Positions 10,510-22,522 of a stretch of 64,000 nucleotides of DNA are shown here, one piece after another (position 1 is the first letter of the stretch; each line of letters begins with the position of its first letter). Position numbers and translations under genes: made by a program. This stretch comes from Apium graveolens (Eukaryota > Streptophyta > Magnoliopsida > Apiales > Apiaceae). Under the pieces are notes generated by a model, which ran no database searches, was not told the origin of the DNA, and saw only the letters and a program-made list of their open reading frames with translations. The stretch covers positions 230,248,102 through 230,312,101 of the forward strand of contig NC_133649.1 in NCBI RefSeq assembly GCF_009905375.1, written 5' to 3'.

Positions 10510-10815
10510 TTTTTCAGCCCTGCGTGGCTTGTCTTATTTTTGAGACTTTATTTATCGAACTTGTAATATTTATCCGATCTATTTTATTTATCACCTTTTA
10601 TACTTGCATCCATGCATTTAGTTTTTACTTGTTACGCCATAAACATACTTTGAAGAACTAATGAATTTCCATATATTGTCTGGGATTCGTCCCTTACACA
10701 AGTCTTAATAAACTTCAAAATAAAACTAGAACATATAAATCCTAAGCAAGCAAAGCTTCAAGGTGCTTTTCAACCTACTCGCCATCTTGACAAGTGAGAA
10801 TCGTATCCAACTGCC
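10510..10815. other. Spacer between convergent G1 genes
   Basis: This 300-bp segment lies between the 3' end of the antisense gene and the 3' end of integrase, which face each other. It is AT-rich and contains ATTTATTTATC-type runs and AATAAA/AAAATAAAA (10704-10722) that could serve as polyadenylation signal for the plus-strand gene. Nothing else was seen. Confidence 0.5.
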
Positions 10816-11124
10816 CTACACATAGTAAACCTTCAGGTTTTGTGCATGCCAAGTTCTCGGGACTTCAAAACCATCCATAGTCTCTAGCTTGTAGGTTCCT
10901 CTACCTTGAACACTCTTGACTCTGTACGGCCCTTCCCAATTCGGGGCAAGCTTCCCTTTCTGTCCTACACCAGAAGCTTCTATCTTCCTCAAGACCAGGT
11001 CACCTTGTTTGAAAAATCTTTCTTTAACCCTTAGGTTGTAGTAGAATGAAGCCTTCTTCTGATACTCTACTATCTTTGCATGTGCCCCATCTCGCACTTC
11101 GTCGATTAAGTCCAGAGCTAACCT
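10816..11124 (-). pseudogene. G1 integrase C-terminal domain (cut off by a stop)
   Basis: The minus-strand frame encodes the classical gypsy integrase tail: basic region, then QGDLVLRKIEA, NWEGPYRVKSV, GTYKLETMDG and TWHAQNLKVYYV before the stop. It should be continuous with the main pol frame but is separated from it by TAA at 11125-11127, at a position consistent with a former CAA. There is no chromodomain, as expected for Tat. Confidence 0.85.
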
Positions 11125-13768
11125 TTATCCTTCCTCATTTTCCTCAGCATTGAAAGCCTGAATCCTTGGAGAGGAATGTGATATCTCCACGGGAACTACT
11201 GTCTCTGCCCCATATGCCAACATGAAGGGAGTTGCTCCGGTCGTGACCCTACAGGTAGTCCTATAGGCCCATAATATTGGAAGTATCTCATCCACCCAAT
11301 TATTTATTGACTTCTCGATCATCTTTTTTAGTCCATCCAGGATTATTCGATTTGCTACCTCAGCTTGCCCATTGGCTTGTGGGTGAGCCACAGAGGTGAA
11401 CCGTAACTGAATCTCATTTTCTTCACAGTACTTCTTGAATTCCTCGTTGTTGAATTGTGTTCCATTGTCGGTGACTAGGATACGGGGAATTCCATATCGG
11501 CACATAATACTTTCCCACAGGAATTGTGCAACCTGCTTAGTTGTGAACTTGGCCAAGGGTTTGGCTTCAATCCACTTGGTGAAATAATCAATCGCTACAA
11601 TCAGAAACTTCCTTTGTGACGTGGCCATGGGGAAAGGCCCTAAAATATCCATTCCCCACATAGCAAAGGGAATGGGCGAGTTGATAGAGGTCAGCATCTC
11701 GGGGGGTTGTCTAACAACAGGTGCATGCTTCTGACAGCGGTCACACTTCTTCACATATTCTTTGGCATCAGCCATCATTTCTGGCCAGTAAAAGCCTAAA
11801 CGAGTTATCTTATGAGCCAAAGCCCTGCCCCCCAAGTGTTGTCCACAAATACCTTCATGTACTTCTTCAAGAGCCAAGCGGGCCTCATCGGGCCTGAGAC
11901 ACCTTAAATAAGGAACCACGAAAGATCTTTTGTACAGAATTCCATCTATCAAAGAGTACCTTAGTGCCCGAACAGTTAACTTCCGTGCTTCAGTTGCATC
12001 GCTTGGCAACCAACCAGTTTGAATGTGAGCCTTAATGGGATCAATCCATGACATCCCCAGGCCTATAGGAGCCACAAGCTTAACATCTATGCTTCGCGTC
12101 TTCAAAATACGGAAGTACACACTTCCTGAACTTTCTTCTATCTCGGATGAAGCAAACTTTGATAATGCATCTGCCTTAGCATTTTCCTCCCTTAGAATGT
12201 GCTCAACATGGCATTCATTAAATTGGGTCATCACAGCTCTTACTAGGCGGACATACTTAGCCATTGTATCATCCATTGCCTCAAATTCTCCCTTTACCTG
12301 GGATATGATCAGCTTCGAGTCTCCACGAACCCTTAAGTTTTTGACTCTAAGTGTTTCAGCTAGGCCGAGACCAGCTATCAGAGCTTCATATTCTGCCTCA
12401 TTGTTTGTGGTTGGGAAGTCTAGCTGCATGGCATACTCAATCAAGAACCCGTCAGGGCTTTGTAAAACCAATCCTGCTCCACTGGAGTTTGTTTTTGATG
12501 CTCCATCAAAATAGAAATATTCTTTCTCCTTTTCATCTTTCTTTTTGTCCCCATTATCGACTCCCTTATCTTGAGGTATGGTATCTTCCTGCCCCCAGAC
12601 TTCTTGGTTGGGTATGGTACATTCCACCACGAAGTCAGCTAGTGCCTGGGCTTTTATTTCCGTACGTGGCTTATACTTGAGATCGAACTCTCCCAGCTCT
12701 ATTGCCCACTTAATCAATCTCCCACTTGCCTTGGGACTGTGAATGATATTTCTCAGGGGTTGATTTGTTAGTACCTCAATCTGATGAGCCTGAAAATAAG
12801 GACGCAGCTTTCTCGAAGCCATTACCAAGGCTAAAGCGAATTTCTCAATAGTTGAATAATTCAACTCAGCACCATGCAGAATTTTGCTGACATAGTATAC
12901 GGGTTTCTGGACTTTCAGTTCCTCCTTAACCAACACCGCACTCAAGGCACTTTCTGAAACAGCCAAGTACAAGAATAAAACTTCACGCTTGGCCAACAAT
13001 GGGGCCTGGGCCATATACTTCTTTAACTCTTCGAATGCCTTCTGGTTTTCCTCATTCCATACAAAGTCCTTGATGTTCTTTAGTGACTTGAAGAATGATA
13101 GGCACTTGTCTCCTGACTTGGAGATGAATCGTCCCAGCGTAGCAACCCTTCCTGTGAGCTTCTGAACATCCTTGACAGTTTTTGGTGGTTTCATATCCAG
13201 GATTGCCTTTATTTTATCAGGGTTAGCCTCAATTCCTCTCTTTGAGACCATCAATCCCAAGAATTTTCCAGATCCTACTCCGAAAGCACACTTCGTAGGA
13301 TTCAACATCATCTTGTGGTACCTCAGGACCTCAAAAGCTTCCCTCAAATGGGTTATATGATCAGTCTTTACTAGACTCTTGACTAACATGTCATCTACAT
13401 AGACTTCCATAGTCTTTCCAATAAGGTCCTTAAAAATTTTATTTACCAACCTTTGATAGGTGGCTCCTGCATTCTTAAGACCAAATGCCATAACAAGATA
13501 ACAATAAACACCAAAGTCAGTGATGAATGATACCTTTGGAATTTCATCCTTATGCATTTTGATCTGGTTGTATCCGCTAAATCAATCCATGAAACTCAGC
13601 ATCTCATGCCCAGCAGTGGCATCAATCAAAGTATCAATCCTTGGCAACGGAAAACAGTCTTTAGGGCATGCATCATTCAGATCAGTGAAGTCTATACACA
13701 TCCTCCACTTTCCATTAGCCTTCTTCACCATTACAGGATTTTCTAACCACTCCGGAAATTGAATCTCC
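11125..13768 (-). pseudogene. G1 pol: reverse transcriptase, dual RNase H, integrase
   Basis: The longest open part is 11125-13557 (810 codons). RT shows YVDD at residues 53-56. A gypsy-type RNase H remnant follows (about 190-270) and then a second RNase H at about 346-466 with FDGAS, NNEAEYEAL and RGDSKL acidic residues; two RNase H domains are diagnostic of Tat. Integrase has the HHCC zinc finger (…HEGICGQH…CDRCQKH, about 566-611) and D637, D697, E733 with 35 residues between the last two. The frame continues upstream of the first Met, but TGA at 13582-13584 replaces the Ala codon of the conserved MDAFSGYNQ segment of RT. A one-base insertion in the A-run at 13834-13838 separates it from the protease frame. 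The RT is therefore not made as a normal polyprotein. Confidence 0.9.
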
Positions 13769-14878
13769 TCAATGAAACCAGCCTCTAAGAGTTTTTCTAC
13801 TTCCTGTTTTATAGCCTCTTGTCTTTCCGGGGCAAAAATTTCTTTTCTTTTGTTTCATTGTCTTCCGGCTTGGATCCATGTTTAACTTGTGAGTAATCAG
13901 CTCCAAGTCTATGCCTGGTATATCAGCTGCTGACCATGCAAACACATCACTATTTTCTTCCAAAAATTTCACCAACTTCCCTTTAAGGGGCTCCTCTAAT
14001 GTGGCTCTAATGAAAGTCATCTTCTCAGGATTTTTGGGGTCTAAAGGAACCGAAACCAAGTCTTCTGCTGGCTTTCCTCTCTTCTCGTCATTTTCTCGGA
14101 CATCCATATCTTCAATAGGAAGAACCTGACCCCCGACTCCATCTGCCCTCAACGAGGCCACATAACAGCTTCTAGCCATTTTTTGATCTCCCCTCTCTTC
14201 TCCAATCCCGTTTCGGGTGGGAAACTTCATAACTGAATGGTAGGAAGAGGGGACTGCCTTGAAGGCATGTATCCCTGTTCTCCCCATGATAACATTATAA
14301 GTTGAACTAGCCTTTACCACCACGAAATCCAACATCTGCGTTACTTGCCTTGGTTCCGTACCTATGGTGGTTGGCAATTTGATTATCCCTTCCACAGGAC
14401 ATTCTACTCCAGTAAATCCATATATCGGCATGTCGGTTGGTGTCAATTGGGAGTCGTTATACCCCATCCTTAGAAAGGCGTCATGGAGCAAGATATCCAC
14501 AGAAGCACCATTATCCACAAGGACCCTCTTAACCGGGCTATTTCCTATTATCGGTGTTATGACCAGCGGGTCGTCATGAGGAAACTTGACACTCTCTAGG
14601 TCAGAATCATCAAAAGCCAATGTTACTTCTGTCCTGGCCCTCTTCGGGGCTTCTCCAACAATATGCATAACCTCTCTAGTATATGCCTTTCTGGAATTTT
14701 TGGACAATCCAGCAGCAGTTGGACCTCCAAAGATCGTGTTTATCACAGGCCCTCGAGGTCGCGGCCCTCCAAAAATTGCATTTATAACCGGCCCTCTAGA
14801 TTGGGGATTCCGCCCCTGATCATCTTGGTCCCTCCTACAATCTTCAAAGTTTTTCCTTCCATTATTATTCTTGTCCCC
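13769..14878 (-). pseudogene. G1 aspartic protease region and start of RT
   Basis: The frame carries the retropepsin active site VLVDNGASVDILL (DNGAS, the Tat variant of DSGA), followed by the flap and hydrophobic core …NVIMGRTGIHAFKAVPSSYH. It then runs into the linker and RT N-terminus (LNMDPSRKTMKQKKR) before going out of frame at the A-run insertion 13834-13838. It is in the same frame as the preceding gag segment, from which it is separated by TGA at 14879-14881. The duplicated segment PVINAIFGG/PVINTIFGG lies at about 14720-14790. Confidence 0.85.
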
Positions 14879-16521
14879 TCATTCTCCAGTATACTTGTTC
14901 AATCTTCCTTTTCGAATCAAAAACTCAATTTCGTCTTTCAATTGCCTACACTCATCGGTGTCATGGCCAACATCTTTGTGAAATCTGCAATACTTGCTCT
15001 TATCTAGTTTGGCGGGATCAGCCTTCAAGGGCTTAGGCCAGCGAATATCTCTATCGTTCTCAATCTCCATCAAAATCTGGCTTCTAGGAGCATTCAGCTT
15101 AGCATATTCAGTGAACTTTTGCCCAGGTCCTCCCTTCTTGGGGGTTGAATCAGAATTTTGTTCGGTTCTAGGATACTTGTCCTTTGCAATATATTCTAAA
15201 TCAGTTTTCCGATTCTTGTTTCCAGTGGGCTCATTACTTACTACGGTCTTCCTCATACTTTCTTCAACCTTGATATACTTCCCTGCCCTCTCTTGGAGCT
15301 GCAACATGCTTTCAGGGGGACGTTTGGCCAAGGACATCTTGAAAAACTCATCCCTAGTTCCTTGTTGCAGTGCTATCATGGCTACCTTATCATCAAGGTC
15401 CGGGACTTTTAAAGCCTCCTTTGTGAAACGATTCAGGTAATCTCTCAAGGATTCCTTAGCTCCCTGCACAATACTCATAAGAGATGCAGAACTTTTCTCA
15501 TGAACTCTTCCACTGATGAATTACTTAATAAAAGCCTGGCTTAATTCTCTAAACGACCCAATAGAGTTTGGGGGCAAGCGAGTGTACCATCTTTGAGCCA
15601 TACCTGACAGGGTTTGAGGGAAGGCCCGACACTTTATAGCATCATTCACGGGTTGTAATAGCAGTGCATTAGAAAATGTCCTAACATGATTAGCGGGGTC
15701 TCCCGTGCCATCATAGGCTTTGATAGTGGGCATCTTGAATTTCTTTGAGATATGGGCATTCATTATCTCTTCAGTGAAGGGCGAAGTTGGATCATCAGGA
15801 TCTCCAAGGGGAAGGAGATTGCTTGGATCAGTTCTTGGGACAACAGCCCTTCTCCGTATCGGACCATCCAGGTCTATGATAGGAGGAGGATTTCTCCCCC
15901 TAGGAGGTATCTGGGGTCTAGTGGCCAGGTGAGCCTCCAAGTCACGCCTCAGCCTTTGGATCTCGGCTTCATGAGCCCTGATCCTTTCTTGCACTTCTTG
16001 GGGATTCGCCCCTTGGGTGCTTTGAGGGCGTTGCCTTCCATCGGCCATCGGCTATTTGCCAGGACGTCTCCTTCTTGGGGCCACTTCATCATCCGAAGAT
16101 TCGGAGTCTCTCTCAGTATAAGGACCAGAAAATTCCCGATCCTCGGGGATAGGAGCCAAACCTCGTATATAGGGGGCGATTTCCCTCGTGCTTCACTTCG
16201 CCCAGCATGTCCACTTCCTCCAACCTCGGGGTAAAGGGGCATCCCATAAGGGGGGTTAGTAGTAACAACAGTTGAATATTCATACCCGATGGGTCGAGAA
16301 GTCACAGGTTCCTGTACTTGTTGAACTTGAGGATTCATACCTTGAATAGTCGGGGGAGTCGTCCCTTGTGGCTGAGGTTGAGTTGCCCCTACCTGGGCTT
16401 CCCCTTGAGTAGATGCATAAGTTGAGTGGGGAGGAATTTCCACGGTTGACAAAATTACCTGGGTTATCCCTGATGGTGTTCCTTCCTCCAGAGCTCTAAT
16501 TGTTCTCCGTGTTCTCGCCAT
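14879..16521 (-). pseudogene. G1 gag polyprotein, broken
   Basis: It starts with Met at 16519-16521, 20 bases inside the primer site, with a Pro/Gln-rich N-terminus. The frame then shifts around 16050-16190. The main gag (retrotrans_gag-like region, …FKMPTIKAYDGTGDPANHVR…, AQRWYTRLPPNSIGSF) lies at 15521-16048 and stops at TAA 15521-15523, where a CAA codon is expected. The same frame resumes to 14879, ending with zinc-knuckle-like CRFHKDVGHDTDECRQLKD (CX2HX4HX4C in the order expected for Tat gag). A further TGA closes it at 14879-14881. Several of these stops are explained by a single C-to-T change. Confidence 0.85.
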
Positions 16522-16540
16522 GGTTGTTGTTGTTCGATCC

Positions 16541-16555
16541 CCACAGACGGCGCCA
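16541..16555 (-). other. G1 primer-binding site
   Basis: On the minus strand TGGCGCCGTCTGTGG lies two bases downstream of the 5' LTR end. It is not the initiator-Met site used by most plant copia elements; TGGCGCC-type sites are usual in Tat/Athila. The same 15 bases are used by G2 (23717-23731). Confidence 0.85.
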
Positions 16556-16557
16556 AA

Positions 16558-17140
16558 TGTTATGGATTGAAAACTAATATATATAATTGCTGTATTTAGT
16601 ACTAAGGAACGTGAGCTTCAAGGCTCGTTTTGACTGTTCTTGTGTTTCGTGACTCAATCTGCCTTAACAAGATGCCTACGTACCTTGCTGATTGCCAAGG
16701 ATCAAGTCAAAAAACGTAGTTCTTATTTGTGGGGTGAGACCCCTTATATAGATGTGGGAGTCCTTGAATTGGACTTGGTATAGGAGACTTGGTGGTCAAG
16801 TCTCTGAATTAGGATAGACTTAGGAGTCTTAGGGAGTAGGAAGCTGATTTCTTATCCCATGAGGTTCCTTGGAGGCCAATCTACAAGGATTTATATCCTC
16901 ACTAGGACTTATCTTAATAGTTGTTTTTCTCCCTTATTTATTAATTACGAAATTAATAAATAATCAGGGTTTTTGGGCCTTCTTTGTTCCATCAGGCCTG
17001 ATCTGGTCCATCAGGCCTGATCAACATGTTAACATTTCTGGTCTGAATGTCATACATCTTCTTATTGGGTCTAGCAGCCCATACCTTGTACAATTAATGC
17101 AATATTTAATTATACAATCAGGATTTATTTATCCCTATCA
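16558..17140 (-). repeat. G1 5' LTR
   Basis: 583 bp, paired with 6336-6918 (about 15 differences). On the minus strand it starts TGATAGGGAT and ends ATAACA. A TATA box (TATATAAGGG on the minus strand) lies at 16741-16750. Target duplication GAAAG follows at 17141-17145. Confidence 0.93.
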
Positions 17141-17145
17141 GAAAG

Positions 17146-17640
17146 TAAAATAAATACAAATAAATATGTGTGCCTGATGTATATCAATCACTCTAGATAT
17201 AAAATAATTATTAATTTATTTTTTAATTATTTAATGTGTTTATGTGTTAGAAATGTGATTGACGAGTCATACTATATAGGCAATTGACGTGAGTATTATA
17301 AGTTTACTCATTGAATGACATATGATCATTTCCGTCCTAATAACTATCTATTTTGGGATGTTCCAACAGATTGTTAACATTTCCTAAAATAGCATATTAT
17401 CTTTATACTGACTCCGAAATTTACCCCCGCTTTCTTAATTTTTCTTCAACATGATCCTTTTTTTTAATCTCTGTGTGATTGTGTCTAACAACGATGTTAA
17501 CAACTTATGGAATGGTGGGAGTATATGATATATGTCATAGAATGATTCATGTTGAAGTATAAATTGTACATATATTTATTAATAATTTATTTTGTTTTTT
17601 TATTTAATTGAATTTAAGATAATATTTTGCCATTTCATTA
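17146..17640. other. AT-rich flank, no gene
   Basis: This is host sequence interrupted by G1. No ORF of interest, RNA gene or bounded repeat was seen. The phrase AACGATGTTAACAACTTATGGAATGGTGGGAGTATATGATATATGTCA (starting about 17490) is echoed at about 17878-17922, so the minisatellite to the right probably begins as a decayed copy here. Confidence 0.5.
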
Positions 17641-18420
17641 TGTTGGAGGAAGAGGTTAGATTGATGACAAAAAAGAATATACGAGTATATCTGTGTGTGT
17701 ACATCCCTGTATTAATTTATATATATGTATATATATATTGTATGTATGTATACACATATTAAATATACAATAACTGATAATTTTTAATAAATGAATGACA
17801 AGGTGAATCAAATATTATATAGATATTAATATAGGGATATAATTGTCATATGAATTAATTTGCTCAACAAACCCCCTAACGATGTTAGCAACCTATGAGA
17901 CGGTGAAAACATATGATATATGTCACATAATTATTAATAGCAAAGTATAAATCGCACGTATGTGCATAAATAGTTTAATTTATTTTTAATTAATATACTT
18001 TAATATAATATTTTTCCATTTCATTTTTTTGGAGAACGATGTTAAATTGATGACAAATAAGAATATACGATTATGTATCTATGTATGTGTGTGTATGTAT
18101 GGGTGTATACATGTATGTGTATGTATATATATATGTATGCACGTATGCATGCATGTATGACTGTATGTATGTATGCATGCATGTATTAATTTATATATAT
18201 GTATATATATTTATTGTATGTATGTACATGTATTTATTAATGTATGTATGCACATATTAATTATACAACAATTAATATTTTTTAATATATGAATTATTAG
18301 GTAAATAAATATTATATAGATATTCATGCAGGGGGTATAATCGTCATATTAATTAAATTGCTTATCAAACCCCCGTGTTATTGTATTGTATGCATCTATG
18401 CATGCATGTATGTATGTGTG

Positions 18421-18472
<52 letters not shown>

Positions 18473-19225
18473 TGTATGTATGTATGTATGTATGCATGCA
18501 TGCATGCATGTATTAATTTATATATACATATATATTTATTTATTGAATGTATGTATGCATTTATGTACTTATTAATGTATGTATGCACATATTAATTATG
18601 TAACAATTAATAATTTTTAATAAATGAATGATTAGGTGAAATAAATATTATATAGATATTAATGTAGGGGTATAATCGTCATATTAATTAAATTTGTCAT
18701 TAAACCCCCCTTTTGTTGTATTACATGTATGTATGCATGTATATATGAATGTATGTATGTATGTATGCATGCATGTATTAATTTATATATATGTATATAT
18801 ATTTATTGGATATATATATGTATGCATGTATGTATTATTTAATGTATGTATGCATATATTAATTATGCAACAATTAATAATTTTTAATAAATGAATGATT
18901 AGGTGAATTAAATATTATATAGATATTAATGTAGGGGTATAATCATCATATTAATTAAATTGCTCCCATGCATGCATGCATGTATGTATGTATATATGTA
19001 TATATGTATGTATGCATGTATTAATTTATATATATGTATATATATTTATTGTATGTATGCATGTATATATTTATTAATGTATGTATGAAAATATTAATTA
19101 TGCAACAATTAATAATTTCTAATAGATGAATGATAATGTGAAATAAATATTATACAAATATTAAAGTAGGGGGTATAATCCTCCTATTAAATAAATTGAT
19201 CATCCAACCCCCTATTGTTGTATTA
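17640..19225. repeat. Minisatellite of 240-490-bp units containing (TATG)n microsatellites
   Basis: About five tandem units end in TATAATCGTCATATTAATTA…CAAACCCCC, at about 17876, 18371, 18708, 18965 and 19209. Each unit has a (TATG/TGTATGCA)n tract, the segment TATTAATTTATATATATGTA, then ACAATTAATAATTTTTAATA and TATTATATAGATATTAATGTAGGGG. Unit length varies mainly by the microsatellite. Open frames across it encode Met/Cys/Val/Tyr or His/Ile/Tyr repeats and are not genes. Confidence 0.85.
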
Positions 19226-20510
19226 TATATATAATAGATTAAAATCAAACTAAATGAATTAGTTGGATTTGATCAGTATAATGGGTTTCGGGATAAAACA
19301 AAATTAAAAGTAAAATTAAATGTGATTCATTTACTATTATCCCGATTTAAAACTTATCATTTAAATTAATGAATGATTATATTTCATAAACACACATAAA
19401 AATAACAATAATATTATATATTTCAATTAGCATTGTTTTTTTTCAAATTTAAATAGCTCTAAATAAAAATATCAAATATATATGTGTATATGTATAATTA
19501 TTATCAATTCATACAAAATTATGATAAAGCTAATTTTGTATCTTAAAATTTTCAATTCAATCTATAGTTAAAAATTAGATAATAAAAAAATGCTTGTACA
19601 ATCACTAGTTCTAAACTAGTAACATATAAACCCGACATATAGATAGATATAAATCACGTACTAAAGCCGCAAGGTCATTGATTTTTTGCCATCAGTGATG
19701 AAGAATCTATTACAACATAACAAGTTGGTGGTGGTCCAACAAGTGGATTATGATTGCTTTTGGACATGGCAGTGAGCGAGACATGTCCAAATAAGGGTAT
19801 TTTTGGCGATGGATCGGGACTAGTTTCGGACGGAGGAACATGACCTTTAGGTAACATGTGAAAGTAATATTGAAATAAATTTTGTTATGAGGAGAATATC
19901 TCGGGCGGTGGATGGGACTAGGTCCCGATGGAGGAAAATGACTTTTAAATAACATGTGAAAGTATTGAGATAGATTTTTTTAAACGACTTTGATCTCCTC
20001 TAACTTTAAATTTCTAGTTTCTATAGCAATATTAGTGCCTGCTATAACCACCAACGCTAACATTATTACAAACCCCTAACTTGCTATGGAAAGAACTTTT
20101 TTTGTATATGCCCCTATGAGGAATACATTGTTAGTCGATGGGATATTTATAGATAGTAATAAATTAATAGATAATGAATCGATAGAGATTTTGAGAAAGC
20201 ATTAAATGTATAGATAATCATTAACATTAATGTACTGCAATTAGGAAATGGATTGGACTGGAATTCTGGACTGTATTCATTTCTTCATTAGTTCATTCCA
20301 TAAATTATGAAAATCCAATTAGAATCTTGTTACATTGATTTGACCCTTGAAAATTCGCAAGTAAATTATTGATAGTAATTTTTTGAAAAAAGATTATTAC
20401 ATAAAAAAGATAACAAAATAAATTATTATAGAAACCTAGATATTAATAAATAATTAATTCCTGAGATATTGATGTATTCTAAATTATAATTATGTTGTTC
20501 CTTTGATCTG
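19226..20510. other. Intergenic DNA between minisatellite and PB1 gene, with a 98-bp duplication
   Basis: No gene is seen. At about 19780-19975 a segment is tandemly duplicated: GGCGATGGATCGGGACTAG… and GGCGGTGGATGGGACTAGG…, each followed by GAGGAA-ATGAC-TTTA and AACATGTGAAAGTA at about 19853 and 19951 (98 bp apart). The last 250 bp would be the 3' untranslated and downstream region of the PB1 gene. Confidence 0.55.
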
Positions 20511-22522
20511 TCATTTCGCATTGTCTGAGGACTCTTGAACTGAAGCTTGTGACAGAAACATCGTTGTAGCAGATGTCATTGTTTGATACTGTGGAGGTGG
20601 AGGCAGCTGAGATGCCGGATTCTGCTTGTAATAGACTTGTGTTGGTTGTGCATATTCATAACCATAATTAATAAGTGGAGCAGGAGACTGTGAGGAATAA
20701 GGCATTTGAGATACATTGATGTATTGCTGCTGATATTGATTAGGCTGAACTTGCAGTTGAGTAGGTTTGGTAGCAGAGGGGGCAATAATGGAAGGATTTT
20801 GTGGATATCTTAAGTCCTGTGTTACATTAGAATCTGTAACATTCGGTTGAATTGGCATGTTGTATGGTTGAACTTGCTGGACAGGCATCACGTACATTGG
20901 GTATTGTTGATCGACTTGTTGGTGATATTGAGGGTGTGCAGGGGGAGCATAAACGGGGTAGTATGATGGGACTTGCACTTGACCTGTTGCGGTGTGTTGG
21001 AGATAATGCGTTCCTGGTTGAAAATATTGTTGTTGCTGCTGAGGTTGCATATACACTTGAGCTGGAACTTGCAGCCCCTGGATTTGAGAATTTGAGTCTG
21101 AAGTTATGCTGTCTGGACTAACCATTCCATTTGAAGCAGGCCTGGTGGCTTCCCTTGTGGCAACTTGAGTTGCATCTTGAGATCTTCTTGAAAAAGAACT
21201 GGCTGATGTAATGCTATTATCACTGACAAACAAAGCCATTGAGAAACGTATACAACTTACCATCTTTCCAAAAAAGTAATTACGAAACAAAGTTTATGGA
21301 TTTAAAGAACTATCTTGAAAAAATAACTAAAGAGACCCCCTAGTTTAGAACATCTTGCAATCTATTTTTATCACAAATCATACGACTAGTTCTTTTTACT
21401 GAATACAAAAATAGGTGATGTATAATAGAATAGATTTTCCAAATCTTGAGCTATTAAAATAGATTGTAGATATAAGTACCTTGCTACGGAATCAGGCGAA
21501 GGCAAATTGTAAGCATCATGCCCAAGTTTTCGCTGCACAGGCTGCAGAGGCAGTGGTGGTTTCCTGAACCTTGTTGCAGCTCCCTGATCCGATTTCTCAT
21601 CATTCAAAACAAACCGACTTTCATTTTCACCTGAAATATTTGTAGAAATAACAACAGGAAGAGGAGGCAGAGCAGCAGACACCATCACAATCCCAGCTCC
21701 TTGATTCTGCATAGCAACATTAGTGTTCATTTGTGAAAATTGATCATCCAATCCGGCCATTTGATCTTGCAGTATAAGCCCGTCATTGTCAGAACGAACC
21801 CCAATGTGTGGCAAGTTAGACATAGAAGGAGAAGAAGAGCTTGATCCGAATGAAGAATGTGTTTCTAAAACTACTGGCGACTCGAGCATCCTCATATTTT
21901 CGTGCTGTTTCCTATCACCCACAGTATGTTCCGGAGATGATATGTTCTCCATACAATGATTATTATTGACAACTTGATCATGGAATCCTAATAAGTTCTC
22001 CATATTAGCAGCTGAATCTGATAGTACTCTAGGAATCAATCCAGCTCCATTAAGAGCATCTACAAACCAAGTCTCAGATTTCGCGTCATTAAGTAAGCAT
22101 CCCATAGAAGCTGCGGTCTCAGGCTTTGCAAGAAACAAAAACAAGCGAATTCTAGAGGATTTCAATGATGAAACAGAAGTTATCCTGTCATACTCGTCGA
22201 TCATGTTCTCCAAGTCCTCATCATTAGAAATCGACACAAGAGAGTCAAGTTCCTCATCCGGGAGCTGATACTTGAGGTGAAAATGCCGGCCATGGAGGAG
22301 TGTACTAGAGAGCCTTGAAGAGAGGTCAGAAAGTGACGAGAGACGGTCCATTACTACCATTCGTGTTTCTCCGCCTACATAACAAAGAGACTTGTCACGT
22401 GGACGGGGAATAATGTGTCCCCCGTAGCTGCACATTACGCGTAACTTAGTATCTGGGACGGCGTCCCAGGTATCACTATTGCAAGGCAAGGAGAAGTTGG
22501 ACGATTCGTTAGGTAATGCCAT
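20511..22522 (-). CDS. PB1 (octicosapeptide/Phox/Bem1p) domain-containing protein, two exons
   Basis: Exon 1 is 22522-21480 and exon 2 is 21222-20511, separated by a 257-nt GT…AG intron (21479-21223). The spliced frame is 584 aa, joining VAGARS-type phase cleanly (…PDSVA-R/S-DNSITSAS…). Residues about 25-115 form a PB1 domain: the N-terminal Lys of KLRVMCSYGG, the basic strand RPRDKSLCYVGGETR, and the acidic OPCA motif YQLPDEELDSLVSISNDEDL. PB1 domains pair basic and acidic faces to make homo- or heterodimers, so this is probably a scaffold or adaptor protein. The rest is low-complexity: Ser-rich in the middle and a Gln/Pro/Tyr-rich prion-like tail (QQQQQYFQPG…). It matches the plant family of long PB1 proteins of unknown function; it has no kinase, AUX/IAA or ARF domain. 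The start Met is preceded by no competing upstream ATG in the near leader. It is the only intact host gene in the window. Confidence 0.88.

Larger units (their letters stand above)
6336..17140 (-). mobile_element. Complete Ty3/gypsy Tat-lineage retrotransposon G1
   Basis: A full element is bounded by two 583-bp LTRs and the 5-bp target duplication GAAAG (6331-6335 and 17141-17145). It reads on the minus strand: 5' LTR 16558-17140, primer site 16541-16555, gag, protease, RT, two RNase H domains, integrase, then a long 3' region, polypurine tract and 3' LTR 6336-6918. I count about 15 substitutions between the LTRs (2.6%), so the insertion is probably of the order of one to two million years old at usual plant rates. 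The dual RNase H and the extra gene after integrase place it in Tat. gag-pol is broken by several stops and frameshifts, so the copy is not autonomous. Confidence 0.93.

Noticed and set aside
12035..12680. Plus-strand open frames of 109-159 codons across G1 pol
   Set aside because: They lie antisense to the RNase H region of a well-supported pol gene and have no domain; shadow frames.
18349..18894. Overlapping open frames on both strands encoding Tyr/Met/Cys/Val or His/Ile repeats
   Set aside because: Direct translation of the (TATG)n microsatellite; not genes.
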